Assembly (NCBI GenBank): GCA_038496445.1
Contig: JALMLS010000540.1
Coordinates: 62,001 to 126,000 of the forward strand
DNA length: 64,000 bases
From: Trichosphaerium sp. ATCC 40318
Taxonomy: Eukaryota > Discosea > Flabellinia > Trichosidae
Reading direction: 5' to 3'
Shown here: positions 32,701 through 45,232 of the stretch, in pieces
Numbering within the stretch: position 1 is the first letter of the stretch
How the letters are laid out: each line of letters starts with the position of its first letter
Position numbers and translations under genes: made by a program
Notes under the pieces: model-generated
What the model was told of the DNA's origin: nothing
Database searches by the model: none
The model's input: the letters and a program-made list of their open reading frames with translations, nothing else

Positions 32701-35527
32701 CACACTGGTGAGGTTGCTCCTGTTTTCGTTCGGAACTCCATTAGGTTTATACTTACTGTTTCCATTAGCTCCTGGCTCCTCGTAGTGTTTTCCCAACCAT
32801 TTTTCTTTAATACCATGTTCAAAACCTAGGAGAAGCTTAGCAAGAGCATGAATAGATGGCCGAGGTAGTTACCTGATTGCAATACACTATTGCGTGCAAT
32901 CTCACTCAAATCAATATTGTTGAATCCCCAACGCTGTTACATGAGTAAGGTACACTGTTTATGATACGTATAAGTACCTGTGATGCTATTGCATACTCTT
33001 CAATGAGAGGGTCTTCAGTGTAATGAAACTGTAAAGGATCATCTGTTGATAACGAAACGTTCAAACCACGTTGAAAGAATACAGGGAATGGGTTTCTCTT
33101 GTAATCCAAGAAAAGAGAATTATTAGATAATGGAGATACTGCTAAACCAATTTGGGCAAGATAATACCTTAGAGGAGTCAGAATAATTGGGGAACAGTTG
33201 AGAAAAGTTGAAAGATTAAGCGTACAAGTATTGTAAACTTGTTGATTTAGTCAAGTTGATGCCGTGGTTGATATGCTTTGATGTTAGGAATGCTGAAGCC
33301 AAATGATCGACATCTCCGCTTTCACCACAGTGAGGTCTCAAGTCAAAGGTTTCTAGAGTAGTTAAGGCAACACAAAAAACTGATATTCCGAAAAAAAATG
33401 GTTCAAAATGTGGATACTAAAGCCTCTGGACTTTCTCAACTGATTCAGCGAACATATATTTGCCCACATGTAGTACCTTCAACTCTGTCAGAAAATGTGT
33501 AATTACAACGATACGTACATGTAGTAAGCATAAGGAGGGTTCTTCTCTGAAGTCCAATCAGCTGGTTTTATATTGAGAATACTAGAAAAAATTAATTGGA
33601 AACAATTACTATTTATGTTTCGCGTACGCTTTAGTAAATTTAGGCTCAGCACGGCTTTCATCATCAACGCTATCAAATCCACTGACTTGATTCAAGAATT
33701 CATGTATTTCAGGGTGACTTGAAGGGTCCAAAGTCGCTTCAAATAGCGGTAGAAAGATATCTTAAATGTTAATGAAAAATCTTGTTTGCGAAAACAAAAC
33801 AAAACGAAAAAACCGTTTGGATACTGTCTAACATCTCTTGAAATGATTTGATGTATCCGTGATGTTTAAAAACTGGATAAACACGAGGTACTTGAATAAG
33901 CCACCTTTGATTGCTCGAGTATATTTTATAGGTAGACATCCATTTTGCCAATGAACTCCAATCTGTTTTTTTACGGCCATAAATAGAAATACGGAACTCA
34001 GCCGCTTGTGTGCCAGAAAGGTCAATTTTTCTCAAGAGCTCATTGGTCAACTCAGCGTAATATCTTCCTTTAATATAATTTTCTGATTTTAAGAATACTT
34101 CGCGAAGTTGAGAGATACCTACAATTAAACTTAGACAAAGCAAAAAAAATTATAATTAGGTAGATTTGTTCAAGAAAAATTTTTTGAGACTCGCGATGGT
34201 CACGTGATTATTCTTTGATGCTACATACCGAAAGGATTATATTTCATGTTAAAATTATCAAACCTTTGGAAAGTATTATCTGCCTTGATAAACATGTGAG
34301 CGAGGAACAAACATAAAACACAAATCGATAAAAATGTCACACCCTAGTATCCAAGTTTTTTACAGAAAACTGACTCATGGTGATACCATGCTTACTAATT
34401 ACTTCTGATAATTTTTCTGGTTTATCATCACTACTGCTTACAATATCCTGTATAAAATTAGTTGTCGAAGGATCGTACAGCCAAAAAAAAAAATCAGTAA
34501 TAAAACGCACATCGGGAAAATCTCTAACTTTCGCCTTAATAAACCTCAACAAATGACGGGACGTCATTGCAGCTGATAGGTGAATATGAGTGTCTACTTT
34601 AGTGACATTATTAAAGTCTCTAGGATCATACTAGAACAACATTGTGAGTCCTTTTTAACTACAAAAAGAAAACAAGAAAACGTCAAAAAAAAATACATAC
34701 TTGAGTTGCTGCTACTTCACGCGCAGAGTTGAGCTCGCTGTGTATCTTATATTTTTCTTCCAGCAGCTTCAGACGCCTATACGTTGTAGTCTTAACACTA
34801 CCAGTCAATGCAGTGCCCAAAACTCTAAAGAACAAAAAAGTTAGCGCCTGAAAATTGTTTTAACCTTTAACCGTCATACTTTTGATAGTCCTCGAAGTAC
34901 TGTTCGACTGATATTATCTTGGTTTGCGCTGTGATCAAATGTCAAAGTCTTCAAATTCAAAAATGTTTTTCTGTTTACGTACGTTTGCCATCAACCGCAT
35001 GAACAATGTATATACCATCAATACACTTGATCGTGAGCTACAATGCGTTAAAACGAAAGTTGACCTACAAAATCGTGTAATGCCGTTATAAAGTGATCAC
35101 CAACTGTGGTGAACGACAATATACGCCTGGGCGGTCGCTTGTGAATGTCCTTACCTTAGTAGGGCCTGGTGGAGTAGGATCTGTAGGTAAACTCCAAAAT
35201 GTGTTGCGAGAGCTGACGGCTTCATATTTATCGCGTAATTTGAGCGCTTCTAAAATTAAAGTACATGCTTCTTTTTTTTCCGCAGAGACGTTGTTATCTG
35301 TACAACAGAACGCGTGAGAAACTATGAAAGACTATTTTCGTACCAACTGCTTGAACATCTATTCGCGGATACGTTTGAAAGCACTCTTCCTTACTATAAG
35401 TGCGTGCGGTGGTACTGCTGCGCCACCAAGTTCTTCTAGCGCTTGCTTCAGGGTTTTTGTTGTGTCTGCCCAGTGAGGGCGTACCAGGATCTTCAAAATC
35501 CATAGACAACTCAGGTACAGTTGTCAT
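29707..35527 (-). CDS. Fused tandem AMP deaminase: active domain plus degenerate domain
   Basis: One long multi-exon gene. The start is [11 protein letters not shown]. Domain 1 (about 35.3-32.6 kb) is an AMP deaminase with all catalytic motifs: [12 protein letters not shown] (34580-34588), LRPHCGES (33321-33332) and [10 protein letters not shown] (33038-33043), plus SPLSNNSLF and [14 protein letters not shown]. The frame then runs with no stop through [17 protein letters not shown] and a phase-1 intron into a second N-terminal region ([15 protein letters not shown]) and domain 2 (about 32.3-29.7 kb). Domain 2 keeps the fold signatures ([43 protein letters not shown]) but the metal HxH is CCD (31639-31647), HCGE is FAGH (30482-30493) and DD is DK (30141-30146). 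Domain 1 should convert AMP to IMP; domain 2 looks like a pseudoenzyme, perhaps allosteric or structural. Not every exon edge was resolved. Confidence 0.85.
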
Positions 35528-35901
35528 AGTGAACCGAGACGGGTTTTTATCTGCTAAGGCAGATTTTGCGTAACGTCTTGATTTACAGACTTATCACTGA
35601 ACTGTTTACAGCAATTGTTTAGAAGAACTTAGGAACAATAACCAGCGTTGACGAATCTGGCTAGACAGCCACCTAGTGAATATCTGTTCAGGAATCACAC
35701 TGTCGAAGTGCTTAATATTTAGCATCAACACCAAAAGGGCATAATCTGGGCTTGCTTTCTAGCATATCTTTTCTGTCTTGCCTAAGATGACGGGTTTTTC
35801 TTGAGGATCAAATTATTTATAACTTTTTCGAAAACGTGATTTCTAACTTGACTATATTTCTAACAATTTGGAGTTGACTGTTGTTTACTGTATGTCACCT
35901 T
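35528..35901. other. Spacer upstream of AMP deaminase
   Basis: Between the start of the AMP deaminase gene and the end of the filamin-like gene, both on the minus strand. It should contain the AMP deaminase promoter. No gene or clear motif is seen. Confidence 0.4.
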
Positions 35902-37593
35902 TCACATACTTTTATCATCTTGAAATCTAGCTCTTGGAGAATGTCTACAAAGATAACTCAGTACGAAGATAAATAAGAAGGGTACTTACGTAGTCTTCCT
36001 TCGATTCTTGTAGCTGCTATCACTTTTTCTCTTTTTCAATCGTCTTGATGCCTTTAAAGATTGACCTGTACTCTTTTTAATACGAGGCGCTTTAAAGTTG
36101 TAACTCTCGAATATTCGAAGAATCTTTGAGTTTCGTTTATCAATAGCAATAGAGAAAGGAGTATCACCTATAAAATAAAAAAGAAAGTCAGAAGTTTTGT
36201 AGATTCACAACATTCTGTAGCTACTGACCCCATTTGTTTTTAACATTTCCATTAGCCTTGTAACCTAGTAGAAACTCAACCACTTCTTCATTCTCGTAGT
36301 GAGCAGCAATATGAAGTGGTGTTGATCCCTAAGTATTTAGTATGAGATTTTACAGTGGTAAAAAATGTTCGAATGCTTACTTGAGGGTTTTTATAGTGGA
36401 CACATTGAGGGTTACTTTTAACAATCTTGTATAACAATGTACACTTAGTCGGTGCTTTTATAACAACATACGATGTTGCAATAAATATCTCAGGCCAGCC
36501 CTATAACTTGTAAGAATACATAAAGATTTGAATGTGTCAACTTCTTATACCTTGTTAATACGTTCCAACTTATACGTTGCCTCATCGTAACCAACCTCCT
36601 TTACCCATTCTGGAATTTCTAGGTTTTCGGCAGTTGCTTTAGGTGGTTCTGCCAGGACATCTTCATCTGATAAACTTATGCTCACATCATCTCCGTCATC
36701 ATCGCTTTGCACTTAGGAAAATTTTAATTGTTTGCTCCTCAGTTTTCCAAAATACGTACTTGCTGAACGTTTGCGAGTGACATTAACTTGTTTCGTATTT
36801 ATTGATGAGGCAGTTAGAGACTTTGAAGCTCTAAGTTGCGTTCTTCTATCTAGTAATCAAAAAGTTAGCCAACACGTTACTGCGATCTTTTTTTTTTACC
36901 TCTAACAATAGATATTGTGAATGGGTACCCTTTTGCAGCGATACCGCTGACAATGATACATATATGATACTTTCCTGTCGTAGAAGCTTTCCTATTGATG
37001 ATATTAACGCCTCCTACCAAGCCACAGCCCAAACACCCAAATCGTACCATGTAGCAACAAATTTACCATCCTCTTCTTTTTTCAAGTCTACAGTTACTGG
37101 CTCCGGACCGCGGACCATAAAGATAACATCTACCATAAACACATCTACAACATTATTTCCATTTTTATCTTTTGGTTGTATTACAACGTTCATGTCTTTA
37201 TTCGGAAGGTACAGACCTTTCTCTAGACCTTGTACTGTACCTGTTTAAAAAGGTCAAAAGAGCCAACAAAAAAGAAAAATTATCACGTGGGAAGGTGTTC
37301 GTACTGTACAGGTGTTTTGGCTTCGTAAACCTTACACGTTTAACCCCAAGTTCTCCTAATGTCTTTTTGTCGTCTAATACATTGCCATCCTTGTCAGTAG
37401 CTTCGAAAGCGTTGTAATCTATTCCTCTCTTGCGGCATTTAACTTTTAGGACACGTCTGAGTGTTTGCTTTGGTTTGAACCGTAACCGCGACACGTGTCC
37501 GTCAGGAAGGCGTAAAATCAAGTCTAGTATATGTGTGCATAAGTACAAGGCAAGTACATAAAATAAAAATGTACCTGAAGAGCTGGAATCCAT
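35902..37593 (-). CDS. Ubiquitin-like/RBD, filamin-type Ig and ankyrin-repeat protein
   Basis: Multi-exon gene starting MDSSSSG. First comes a ubiquitin-fold domain of the RBD/TUG type (LILRLPDGHVSRLRFKPKQ, TLGELGVKRVRF). Next is a filamin/ABP280-type immunoglobulin repeat: GPEPVTVDLKKEEDGKFVATW, YHICIIVSG and GYPFTISIV at the closing strand. An acidic linker (SKDDDGDDVSISLSDED) leads to two or three ankyrin repeats (GSTPLHIAAHYENEEVVEFLL; GDTPFSIAIDKRN). The tail is basic (LKKRKSDSSYKNRRKTT), and a final short exon ends FQDDKSM. All three domains mediate protein contacts, so a cytoskeletal or signalling scaffold is likely; the basic tail could target the nucleus or membrane. I know no standard family with this order. 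It is divergently arranged with the JmjC gene. Confidence 0.72.
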
Positions 37594-37970
37594 TAAAGTG
37601 GTTTATTATTTTATGTATGAAGACCACAAGCGACTAACTCTGTGCTAACAGTTAGTGTAAGTGACGTGAAAAACTATTTTGAACGTACAACGAGTTATTT
37701 TGAAGTCTTGTTCGTCGTTGTACGTTTAGTATCATTCCAAAAGGAGAAACATTCTTCTTTGACGTGTTCTGCGCGACCATCTGCGTTACAAGTTGGTGAT
37801 AAGATCATTTGTCTTCATTTGACCTGAACGAGCGGCTTCGATAGCTATTTGTTGTTTTACGCTCGCATAGTACCCACAAGCCGAAACGCAGAAAAGTGAG
37901 AATAAGTAACTTAACTTTTCTGTAATTCTGCCCATTCTGAATTAAGTAAAAGTCTGTGGCATCTGTATGA
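37594..37970. promoter_or_regulatory. Shared divergent promoter region
   Basis: About 380 bases between two diverging start codons (filamin-type gene on minus, JmjC gene on plus). It must hold both promoters. I see no TATA box at a convincing distance; repeated ACGT words (for example near 37660-37730) stand out. Confidence 0.4.
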
Positions 37971-40900
37971 ATGGAAGAAATAACGCCCCAAGCAGACGAG
38001 GAACCACATTCGAGCAGCTCCATAGAAATTGACTTGGATGGCGACGAAACACCTGAAGATGTTATAAACAGTACAGAAAACGCAATACCAGATGTAACCT
38101 CAGATAATGTCGTTAAAACTACACTAAATGGCGACTCAGTGCCTTTAAATGATCAAACAGGCGCCCCCACGCTTGACAACCTCACTGAGGCGCAGATAGG
38201 TACCGGTTTTGTGCAATTATTCCACTGTGCGTTTTAACTAATTTCGTAGACGCGTTGGTTGACGACCCTAACTCACCGTTTGGATGGGCTAAGAGTATTG
38301 AATATAAAGACATGAATGACGAACATTGGCAGAGTGTTATTAAAGGCGAACCGCTCGTGGTACGTTATAATATCGCATCTTATTACGCTGCGAACGTTTT
38401 CGTTCGCTATTAAACTAGAAAAAAACAAATTAACGTTTTATCAGCTCCGCAACACCACAAAAGAGTGGGACGAAGCAAACGCGAACGGACTATTCAGCTT
38501 AGACTTCCTAGCGACGAAGTACGGCGATCATGTCATGGATGGTCCTAGAAACGTCGATACTACAAATAACGTACGGGATGAATGGACGTTGAAGAGGTAT
38601 ATTGATTACATGTCAAAGTACGTTTGTAAACGAAATGGTAAACAAGATATCAGCATTTACCGTTTTTCTCCTTCTAGCGAAAATAAAAAAAGAAATCTTT
38701 ATGGAAAAGACATTGAGTGTCCTGATGAGTGGAAAGAATATGTAAATGATAAGCTAGATGACTTTTTCTGTTATCAGAAGGACGATTTGGTTGCAGACTT
38801 GCCAAAGCACGTTTTTTTTTTTTTCGGTTATTTTTTGTGCAAAGATTTCAATTTTACAGCCACCAAATACGTTTTATTGTATTGGCTTGGTTCTACATGA
38901 TGTCTACATATATTATATAAACCCATGGGGTTGCTTTTGATGTTTTTAATTTGACTTGTGATGAGTGGTTTGTTAATTTCTAATTTTTTTAATTAGAGAT
39001 TTGAAGCCAATCACGTTAATGATTTATGTTGGTTATCATGGTAACCGCACACCTGCTCATCGAGATATTTGTGGTAGTTTAGGCCACAATGTCATGGTTT
39101 CTTGTGACGAAGGTGCATTCGCATACTGGTTTTTAGTCAAGGTACAACTTCAATTTATTTTTCCGTAGTTTTTACCTCCTATTCAATGAACTTATCAGTC
39201 GCTTCTTTTTTTTTCTCATTTTTACCTAATGACAATGTAGATGGAGCACGAAGAAGAGTGTGATGCGTACGTCAATGCACAAGTTGATTCATTTTGTTTT
39301 GAATTCAAAAAAAGATTTATTGTTACCTTACGCCGCTTTCTAGCTTCTGGGAGTCGCACAAGTGTCACATCGACCACGACAATGTATGGTTACCTATCCA
39401 AACCCTCAGGGAGGCTAAATTCCCAATTCAAGTCGTCAAACAGAAACTGGGTATGTCTAGGAATACAAAACCTTCATTTCTTTCTTGTTCTGTTTTTTCA
39501 TGCGCTGTACTCCGAGCTAACCCTTCTAATTGTAAAGGTGATTTTGTCTTGGTACCACCTGAAGTAGCTCATCAGGTTTCGAACTTCGGTGGACGCTCTG
39601 TAAAAGGTGACAACTTGAGATAGTCTTTTTTACCCTAGTTTTCTTTATTTTTCTGAATCTCACTGTTTGTTAGTCGCGTGGAACCGCGTTACACCTGATA
39701 CTATACCTATATCTTATAATAGGGCACTGCCTAAGCATAGAAGATACTGTAAACCTGAAGTATACCGTATTAAGGTAAAAATCACTTTCAAATTTATCCT
39801 GTTTTTTTCCGTGTTTCTTATCTCACACTCCTAGTGCATGTGCTTTTATGGATTAAAGGAACGTATTAGAAGAGCACAAGATGTATCAGTAAAGCCAACA
39901 CTTCGTCTCGTCAAAGAATTTGATACGCTAATAGAAATAGTACGTTAACTTTTGCTTTCTCTTATTTCTGAAAGCATTCTTCTTTCTTTCATAACTGACA
40001 AATTACGGTTGGATACCCGCGTCTTACCTTTTTTAATTTCATAGGCTCAGTCAATATTATGGGAGGATCAAATTGATTTAGGGATATATAAACGTTATGA
40101 AGTCGGGGAGATGGATCAATATATTCCAAACCCAAAAAAATTTAAAGATGACGATGTATCTATGAGAAGATGTAACTTTTGCTCTTGTGATATATGGAAC
40201 AGGTAAAACCTATATCCGTAGTTATTAGATGCAGCACAAGCATACATTTCATGACAACTCAAAGACAAAAAGTGGTAAATACTAAATTTTTTTTCGCTGT
40301 TAGGTGCTTTCATTGTGATACATGCTCTGGAGGTGATTTTGACTTATGTATGCATTGTTACGCATATGGAAGGCGCTGTCAGCATGAAATGGAACTATAT
40401 GAATATTTTAGTATGCAAGAGTGTCAAAAATGGATTGATGAAGGTATAGAAGCACGTGCGATATTAATGAAAGATTTGGTAAAATCAGGAGCGAACCTAC
40501 CTTCCGACATTACTGCACCTCGCCCGCCATACCATAACACGGAACTGTACTCTTCGGCATCTGTTGCTTGGGCAAGAAATGTTCTTTTACAGGCACATAC
40601 TACCTCTTGTTGAGCATTTGCCTCAGTTATTAACCATGCGTAGGTAGGACATGATCGCCAAGAGCATGGCAAAATAACATGTCACCAATGTAAGAGGTCT
40701 AGAATGCTAGCTGATCTCGTGTGGTGTATGAAGGTTAGAAGCTTTTCTTTCTTGTTTTTATTGCTTTTCACGGACAACATGGACAAAAGAATACTCCTAT
40801 GCTGCTCATCAACGTAGCATATTCAATAGTAATGGAAGCACATTGACATTACATTGAATTTTTTTTTTTCAATGTCGGTTTACTATGTTCCTTCTTTGTT

Positions 40901-42884
40901 GCTTATGTCTTTTTAAGCCTGATTGTGGTCACCGTGGTACCAAAAAGAGATTTTGTTTGAAGTGTTTATGGAATAGATACCTACATACGGGATACGACAT
41001 TTCGTGTCAACAGAAGCCGTGGAGTGTGCGTTTCTGGTTTTTTTGTTGTAGAATTTACCTTTTTTTTTTTGACATTTTTGGTTTGCTTTCTGACCTTTGT
41101 ACTAGTGCCATGCGTGCACGAAAATATGTAATTGTAAACGATGCATCCATGATAGAGGTGAGGATTGGGAGACTAGTAAATTAACGTTAAACGTAAGTGA
41201 CCCTGAGAACAGGCCTTAGCAGCTTCTCTTTTTTTGGGTAGTTTATTTTGATTCAGCTTATTTTGTGTTAGGGCAAGCTATTCAATGACCTGATGGTATT
41301 TACGCCATCTTCAGATGAGCTATCAAGTAAGGGAATTGCATACCTCGCTGCTTGCGATGTACCACCTAAACAACGTACCCCAGGTGTACGTATACTTCTC
41401 CAATTTCTCTTTTTTTTTCTAGTCTCATTTCTTTTTAGGGTGTTGAGTTAAACGGACAACAAGTCACTGAAAAGTATGAACCACCAGCTCACTGGAAAGA
41501 CGAAAATACTGCTGTTTGGGGAGGTAAAGGCAAAGGTAAGGGCTAACTTTCCAAAGTAGAAGCTTGGTAGTCGCTCCGCACAACATCCTTTTTGCAAGTC
41601 ACTTATTGCAACTTTTAGGAAAACGTGCAGTACCTAAAGGAAGTCCTACTTCTCCTAATAAAAAACAACGTATTGCATCTCCTAAGGGCGCACCTGAATC
41701 AGATGGAGTTGATGTTGAAGGTGAAGCTCATTTGAAAAACATTGGAGAAGATCTTGGAGAAATAGTCAAACACCAATCACCTATAACAAGTCCAAGATGT
41801 ACATCATCAAAATCAATCAAACGACAACCAAAAAAGAATACACCTAAGAAACCTAAACAAAAAGCTAAAGCCTCTTCTACAATCTATAGAGACGAGTCTG
41901 AGTTTCCTCCTCTTGAAGACGAACCTTCAGACAGTGATGAGTTTGATCCTCTGGATGTAAACGATGAGGATGAGATAAGTGAAGATGACCAAGGCTCACA
42001 GTCTTCGGGTAATACTTTATCCCAACCTGAATATAAAGGACAGGGTTTACAAGAAGTGCCAATGGCAGAGCTTGGTCAGGAAACTTATAACTCGAGTGCA
42101 AACGTTCAAATGGCTGACCCCAATTACACAAATTCTCGTCTTGGACTGGACTATTCTTATAGCGCTGATTATGGACAACAACAACACCAACAGCAACAAC
42201 AACAGTACCAACAGCAACAGCAGGGCCAACAGCAACAACCTTACACAGGAGCTGCGTTTCCACAACCTTATACACAACCTACGTATCCTCAAGGCACGTG
42301 ATTTATTTTTTTGTTGCTGTTAGATTGTTGTCTTATATGCTTGTAGGTCCACCTGAACGGAATCTTAATGGAATGTCTAGAAGGCCTTTATTACCGCTAA
42401 ATGAACCTCCTGCAAAGAGACAACAGTTAAGTCCTGAAAGAACACCCACAACAGATGCCAGAATAAATCAACCAGCGATACAAAAATCACACTTTAAAGT
42501 TGATAATGTGGGTAATTTTGATGTACCTTTAGTACCTAGCACTAGACACGAGATACCAGGGTACGTAATGTTAAACCTCGATTTATCCTAATTTCTTCTT
42601 TTTTTTGCTCTTGTTTTTTGTTTTCTTTGAGAGCACTCGTAAGCCTTTATGTAACTGTATTGTAGGAGAAGTAATACCACCTTAGCCAATGATGATAATA
42701 ATAATAATATGGTGCCTGGTTGGTTTACAAGAGGTGTTTTCCGAGCTACTGTTCCACACAACACTACAAATGCTGGTACTCCTTTGTTTCCTAATGTATG
42801 TTTTTTGTATTGCATGTCATACTTATTTGTTGGTTTTTTTAGAGGAATGGTGTGTATAGTCAAGCTTGGCATCCACATGCTTGA
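37971..42884 (+). CDS. JmjC-domain chromatin protein with ZZ and zf-4CXXC zinc fingers
   Basis: Multi-exon gene. After an acidic N-terminus (MEEITPQADEEP) comes a JmjC domain: WDEANANGLFSLDFLATKYG, then YHGNRTPAHRDICGSLGHN with the Fe ligands His and Asp (HRD), and FVLVPPEVAHQVSNFGGRS with the third ligand His, followed by VKVAWNRVTP. All three Fe(II) ligands are present, so demethylase or hydroxylase activity is plausible. A ZZ-like finger follows (CNFCSCDIW, CFHCDTCSGGDFDLCMHC), then a complete zf-4CXXC_R1 finger (ITCHQCKRS, CGHRGTKKRFCLKCLWNRY, CHACTKICNCKRC). The remaining third is disordered with NKKQRIASPKG, an acidic block, and a poly-Gln run at about 42175-42240. It probably reads or modifies histones; the finger links it to the CDCA7-like gene at 18.5 kb. 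Confidence 0.85.
42175..42240 (+). repeat. CAA/CAG microsatellite encoding poly-Gln
   Basis: Interrupted CAA/CAG run within the C-terminal disordered region of the JmjC gene, encoding mainly glutamine with single His, Tyr and Gly interruptions. Such runs vary in length by slippage. Confidence 0.75.
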
Positions 42885-43334
42885 GTTGTAAATAAATATA
42901 AATGTAAAGGACATGTACAAAGAACGATTAAAAAAAATATTTTGAAGAAATATCTCTTTAGAAACATCCTATTTATATTCACTACGCGGTTACACGTGTT
43001 TTCTCTAATAATCACCCAAAGAACTCTACCTCCATCCCTTTTTTTTTTGAAAAAGGTGCGAAGTTAAGAAAACTTTTCTTTTGAAGGTTCCAACACGTGT
43101 ACCGCAGTATTGGTGCTCAAACTTGTTGTTCTTGAAACTCATACAGCGGGACGTATGCAATGTGCTACGGAGTTTCTCGTGAACAGCATTGTTAAAGTAC
43201 TTCGAGTCTTGAAGGCAGTGGAGATATAAATAGGGATTTTGCGTGATGATAGAGAATTTCCAAGTGTTGGTTTTTTCGTATTAACTGATTACTGCCGCTG
43301 ACCGGCATTAAATTACTACGTACAGAGCAATAAC
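42885..43334. other. Spacer, no supported gene
   Basis: Begins with AATAAATATAAA (42891) after the JmjC stop, suited to polyadenylation, and ends at the Kelch gene start. CACGTG at about 42993 and 43094. No gene is seen. Confidence 0.4.
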
Positions 43335-45232
43335 ATGTTGTCTCACGCTTTAGTATTATTTGCGTTGATTTATCTGGTAAACAGTCAAGCAGGTGTATTC
43401 CAAACACCAAAACCAGTAAGCCCCTTACCAAGGTACAGTTGTTTGTTTTCGAAAAACAGCAAAGAAAAAAAAAAAAGAGTCGTCACGTGTACAACTCGAA
43501 CAAAATATTTTCTAACCTTTCTCCTGTAGAGGTAGTGGAGAGCTAGCAGCAAACAGATATCCAAGTACGCAAATTAGCATTGTCTGAATTCGCCACAAAA
43601 CTCTTTTTGACAAAGAAAAAACCTCGCTTGTATTGCTTCTTACGTTTGTCTTTAGACCCTCCTAAACGTTTCTATGTATTTGGCGGAGTCATAGATAGAT
43701 CTGAATCTAATAGTACTGGATGGATCTTTTTAAATGATATTTGGCGTTGTAACATAGCAAACGCTCTGATAGAACCTTTTCAGTGTATTTGGAAAAGGGT
43801 ACAACTCTTTTAGTTTTTTTGGGACTTCTTCTCATGCAGAGTGCTCTTTAATAACCTCATCGTAGTTTAATGTACATCCCAATGCTGTTGTGCCTACTGC
43901 CAGATCTTTCGCTTCAACGTAAGTGCCTTGATGACGCTATCATTTCTTGTAAGTTAAAATGTGCACAATATTAGGGGTGTTGTAACAAAAATGGGTAAAG
44001 ACGTCGTTCTGGTTTACGGTGGTGGTCTTTTTGATGATACCCAGGGGATGGTAGCTCCTGCTACAGATAGTTTTTATAAATTCACAACAGTTAATGGTAC
44101 GTATAGCGCTACTTAGATAAAGTAACGATTTTGTCTAATTTTTGGTTTGTTTTGGCATTTTGTTTTATTTTTAGCAACAATTCGAATCACATGTGTTAAC
44201 ACGTGGTTTAGGAAAATGGACTGATCTTACAAGCCAAGTACCTGCAGGTCTTGGCGCTCGATTAGGAGCAGCATCTACGACCTACAAAAAGAAATACTAT
44301 GTATTTGGTGGTATCAATGGCTTTTTTCAAGCACTTGATGACCTCTGGGTTTATGATTCAGTAACTGAACTCTGGCAACTAGTTGCTGAGCCACCAGCTA
44401 AGCGTAGCTTGCCTATGACGATCTCACCTGAAATTCTTGCGAAGGCGTTACATGGGAGCTTGAAGAGGGACTTTCCTTTTAATGTTGCAAAATCTTCACA
44501 GTCAACTTCAATTGAAGCAGATGATGCCAAGCGCAGTTTAGTGTTCCCTTCAGCTAGGTTTACAAGTGGTCTCGAAACTATTAAAGGTGGGGACGCATTG
44601 TGGATGTATGGTGGCGCTGCTTTCGCCCCAGGATTCGTTTTTATTGGAGACGTTTGGTACATTGTTTAAAAAAACCTGATCGAAGCGTACTTACTTATTC
44701 TGTTTTAGGGAATACGATCTTACAACTGATATGTGGACACAACTGTATGACCCTTCAGCCCCAGGATCAACTGTAGCGCCAAGGTAAGATAGGGGCATTG
44801 AGCGTGTAAAAGAAAGCCTTATATCTCTCTTTGTTATGAAAGGATTTTTTTTTTCTGTTCAAGCAGTTAATGCTTTTCCTTTCAGATCTTTTTTCGCTAC
44901 TTCTTCGGACAAAAAAGGAGATACTGTGTACCTTTATGGAGGAGATGAGCAACCTCAATTCATACAAAACGAGGTATTGTTAACTTAGCATCTAGAAAAC
45001 CCAGCTGTGTTTATCAACTTTGAGCTTCTAACTCTTCTTATAGCTTCTTTCATGGGATGTGACCGCTCAGGACTGGACAGTCGTACCTCTTTCCGGAGAT
45101 GTACCACCTCCTTTGTACAGAACTGCAGGTGTAAACGCTAATGATGATTTCTACATTGTTGGTGGTTATGACAGGCCAAATGGACAAGATATGCCTGTTT
45201 TTGCTGAAACTATTTACAGAACAGAGTTTTAA
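43335..45232 (+). CDS. Secreted Kelch-repeat protein
   Basis: Multi-exon gene with signal peptide MLSHALVLFALIYLVNSQAG. It then has Kelch-type beta-propeller blades marked by GG pairs: RFYVFGGVIDRSE, DVVLVYGGGLFDD, KYYVFGGINGFFQALDDLWVY, DALWMYGGAAFAPGFVFIGDVW, DTVYLYGGDEQPQF and DDFYIVGGYDRPNG. That is about six blades. There is no transmembrane segment or anchor near the C-terminus (ends YRTEF), so it is probably secreted. Extracellular Kelch propellers bind proteins or sugars; galactose-oxidase catalytic residues are not evident. The longer insert between the third and fourth blades is Ser/Lys-rich. AATAAA-like words follow directly (45233-45250). Exon 2 and 3 edges are uncertain. Confidence 0.75.
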
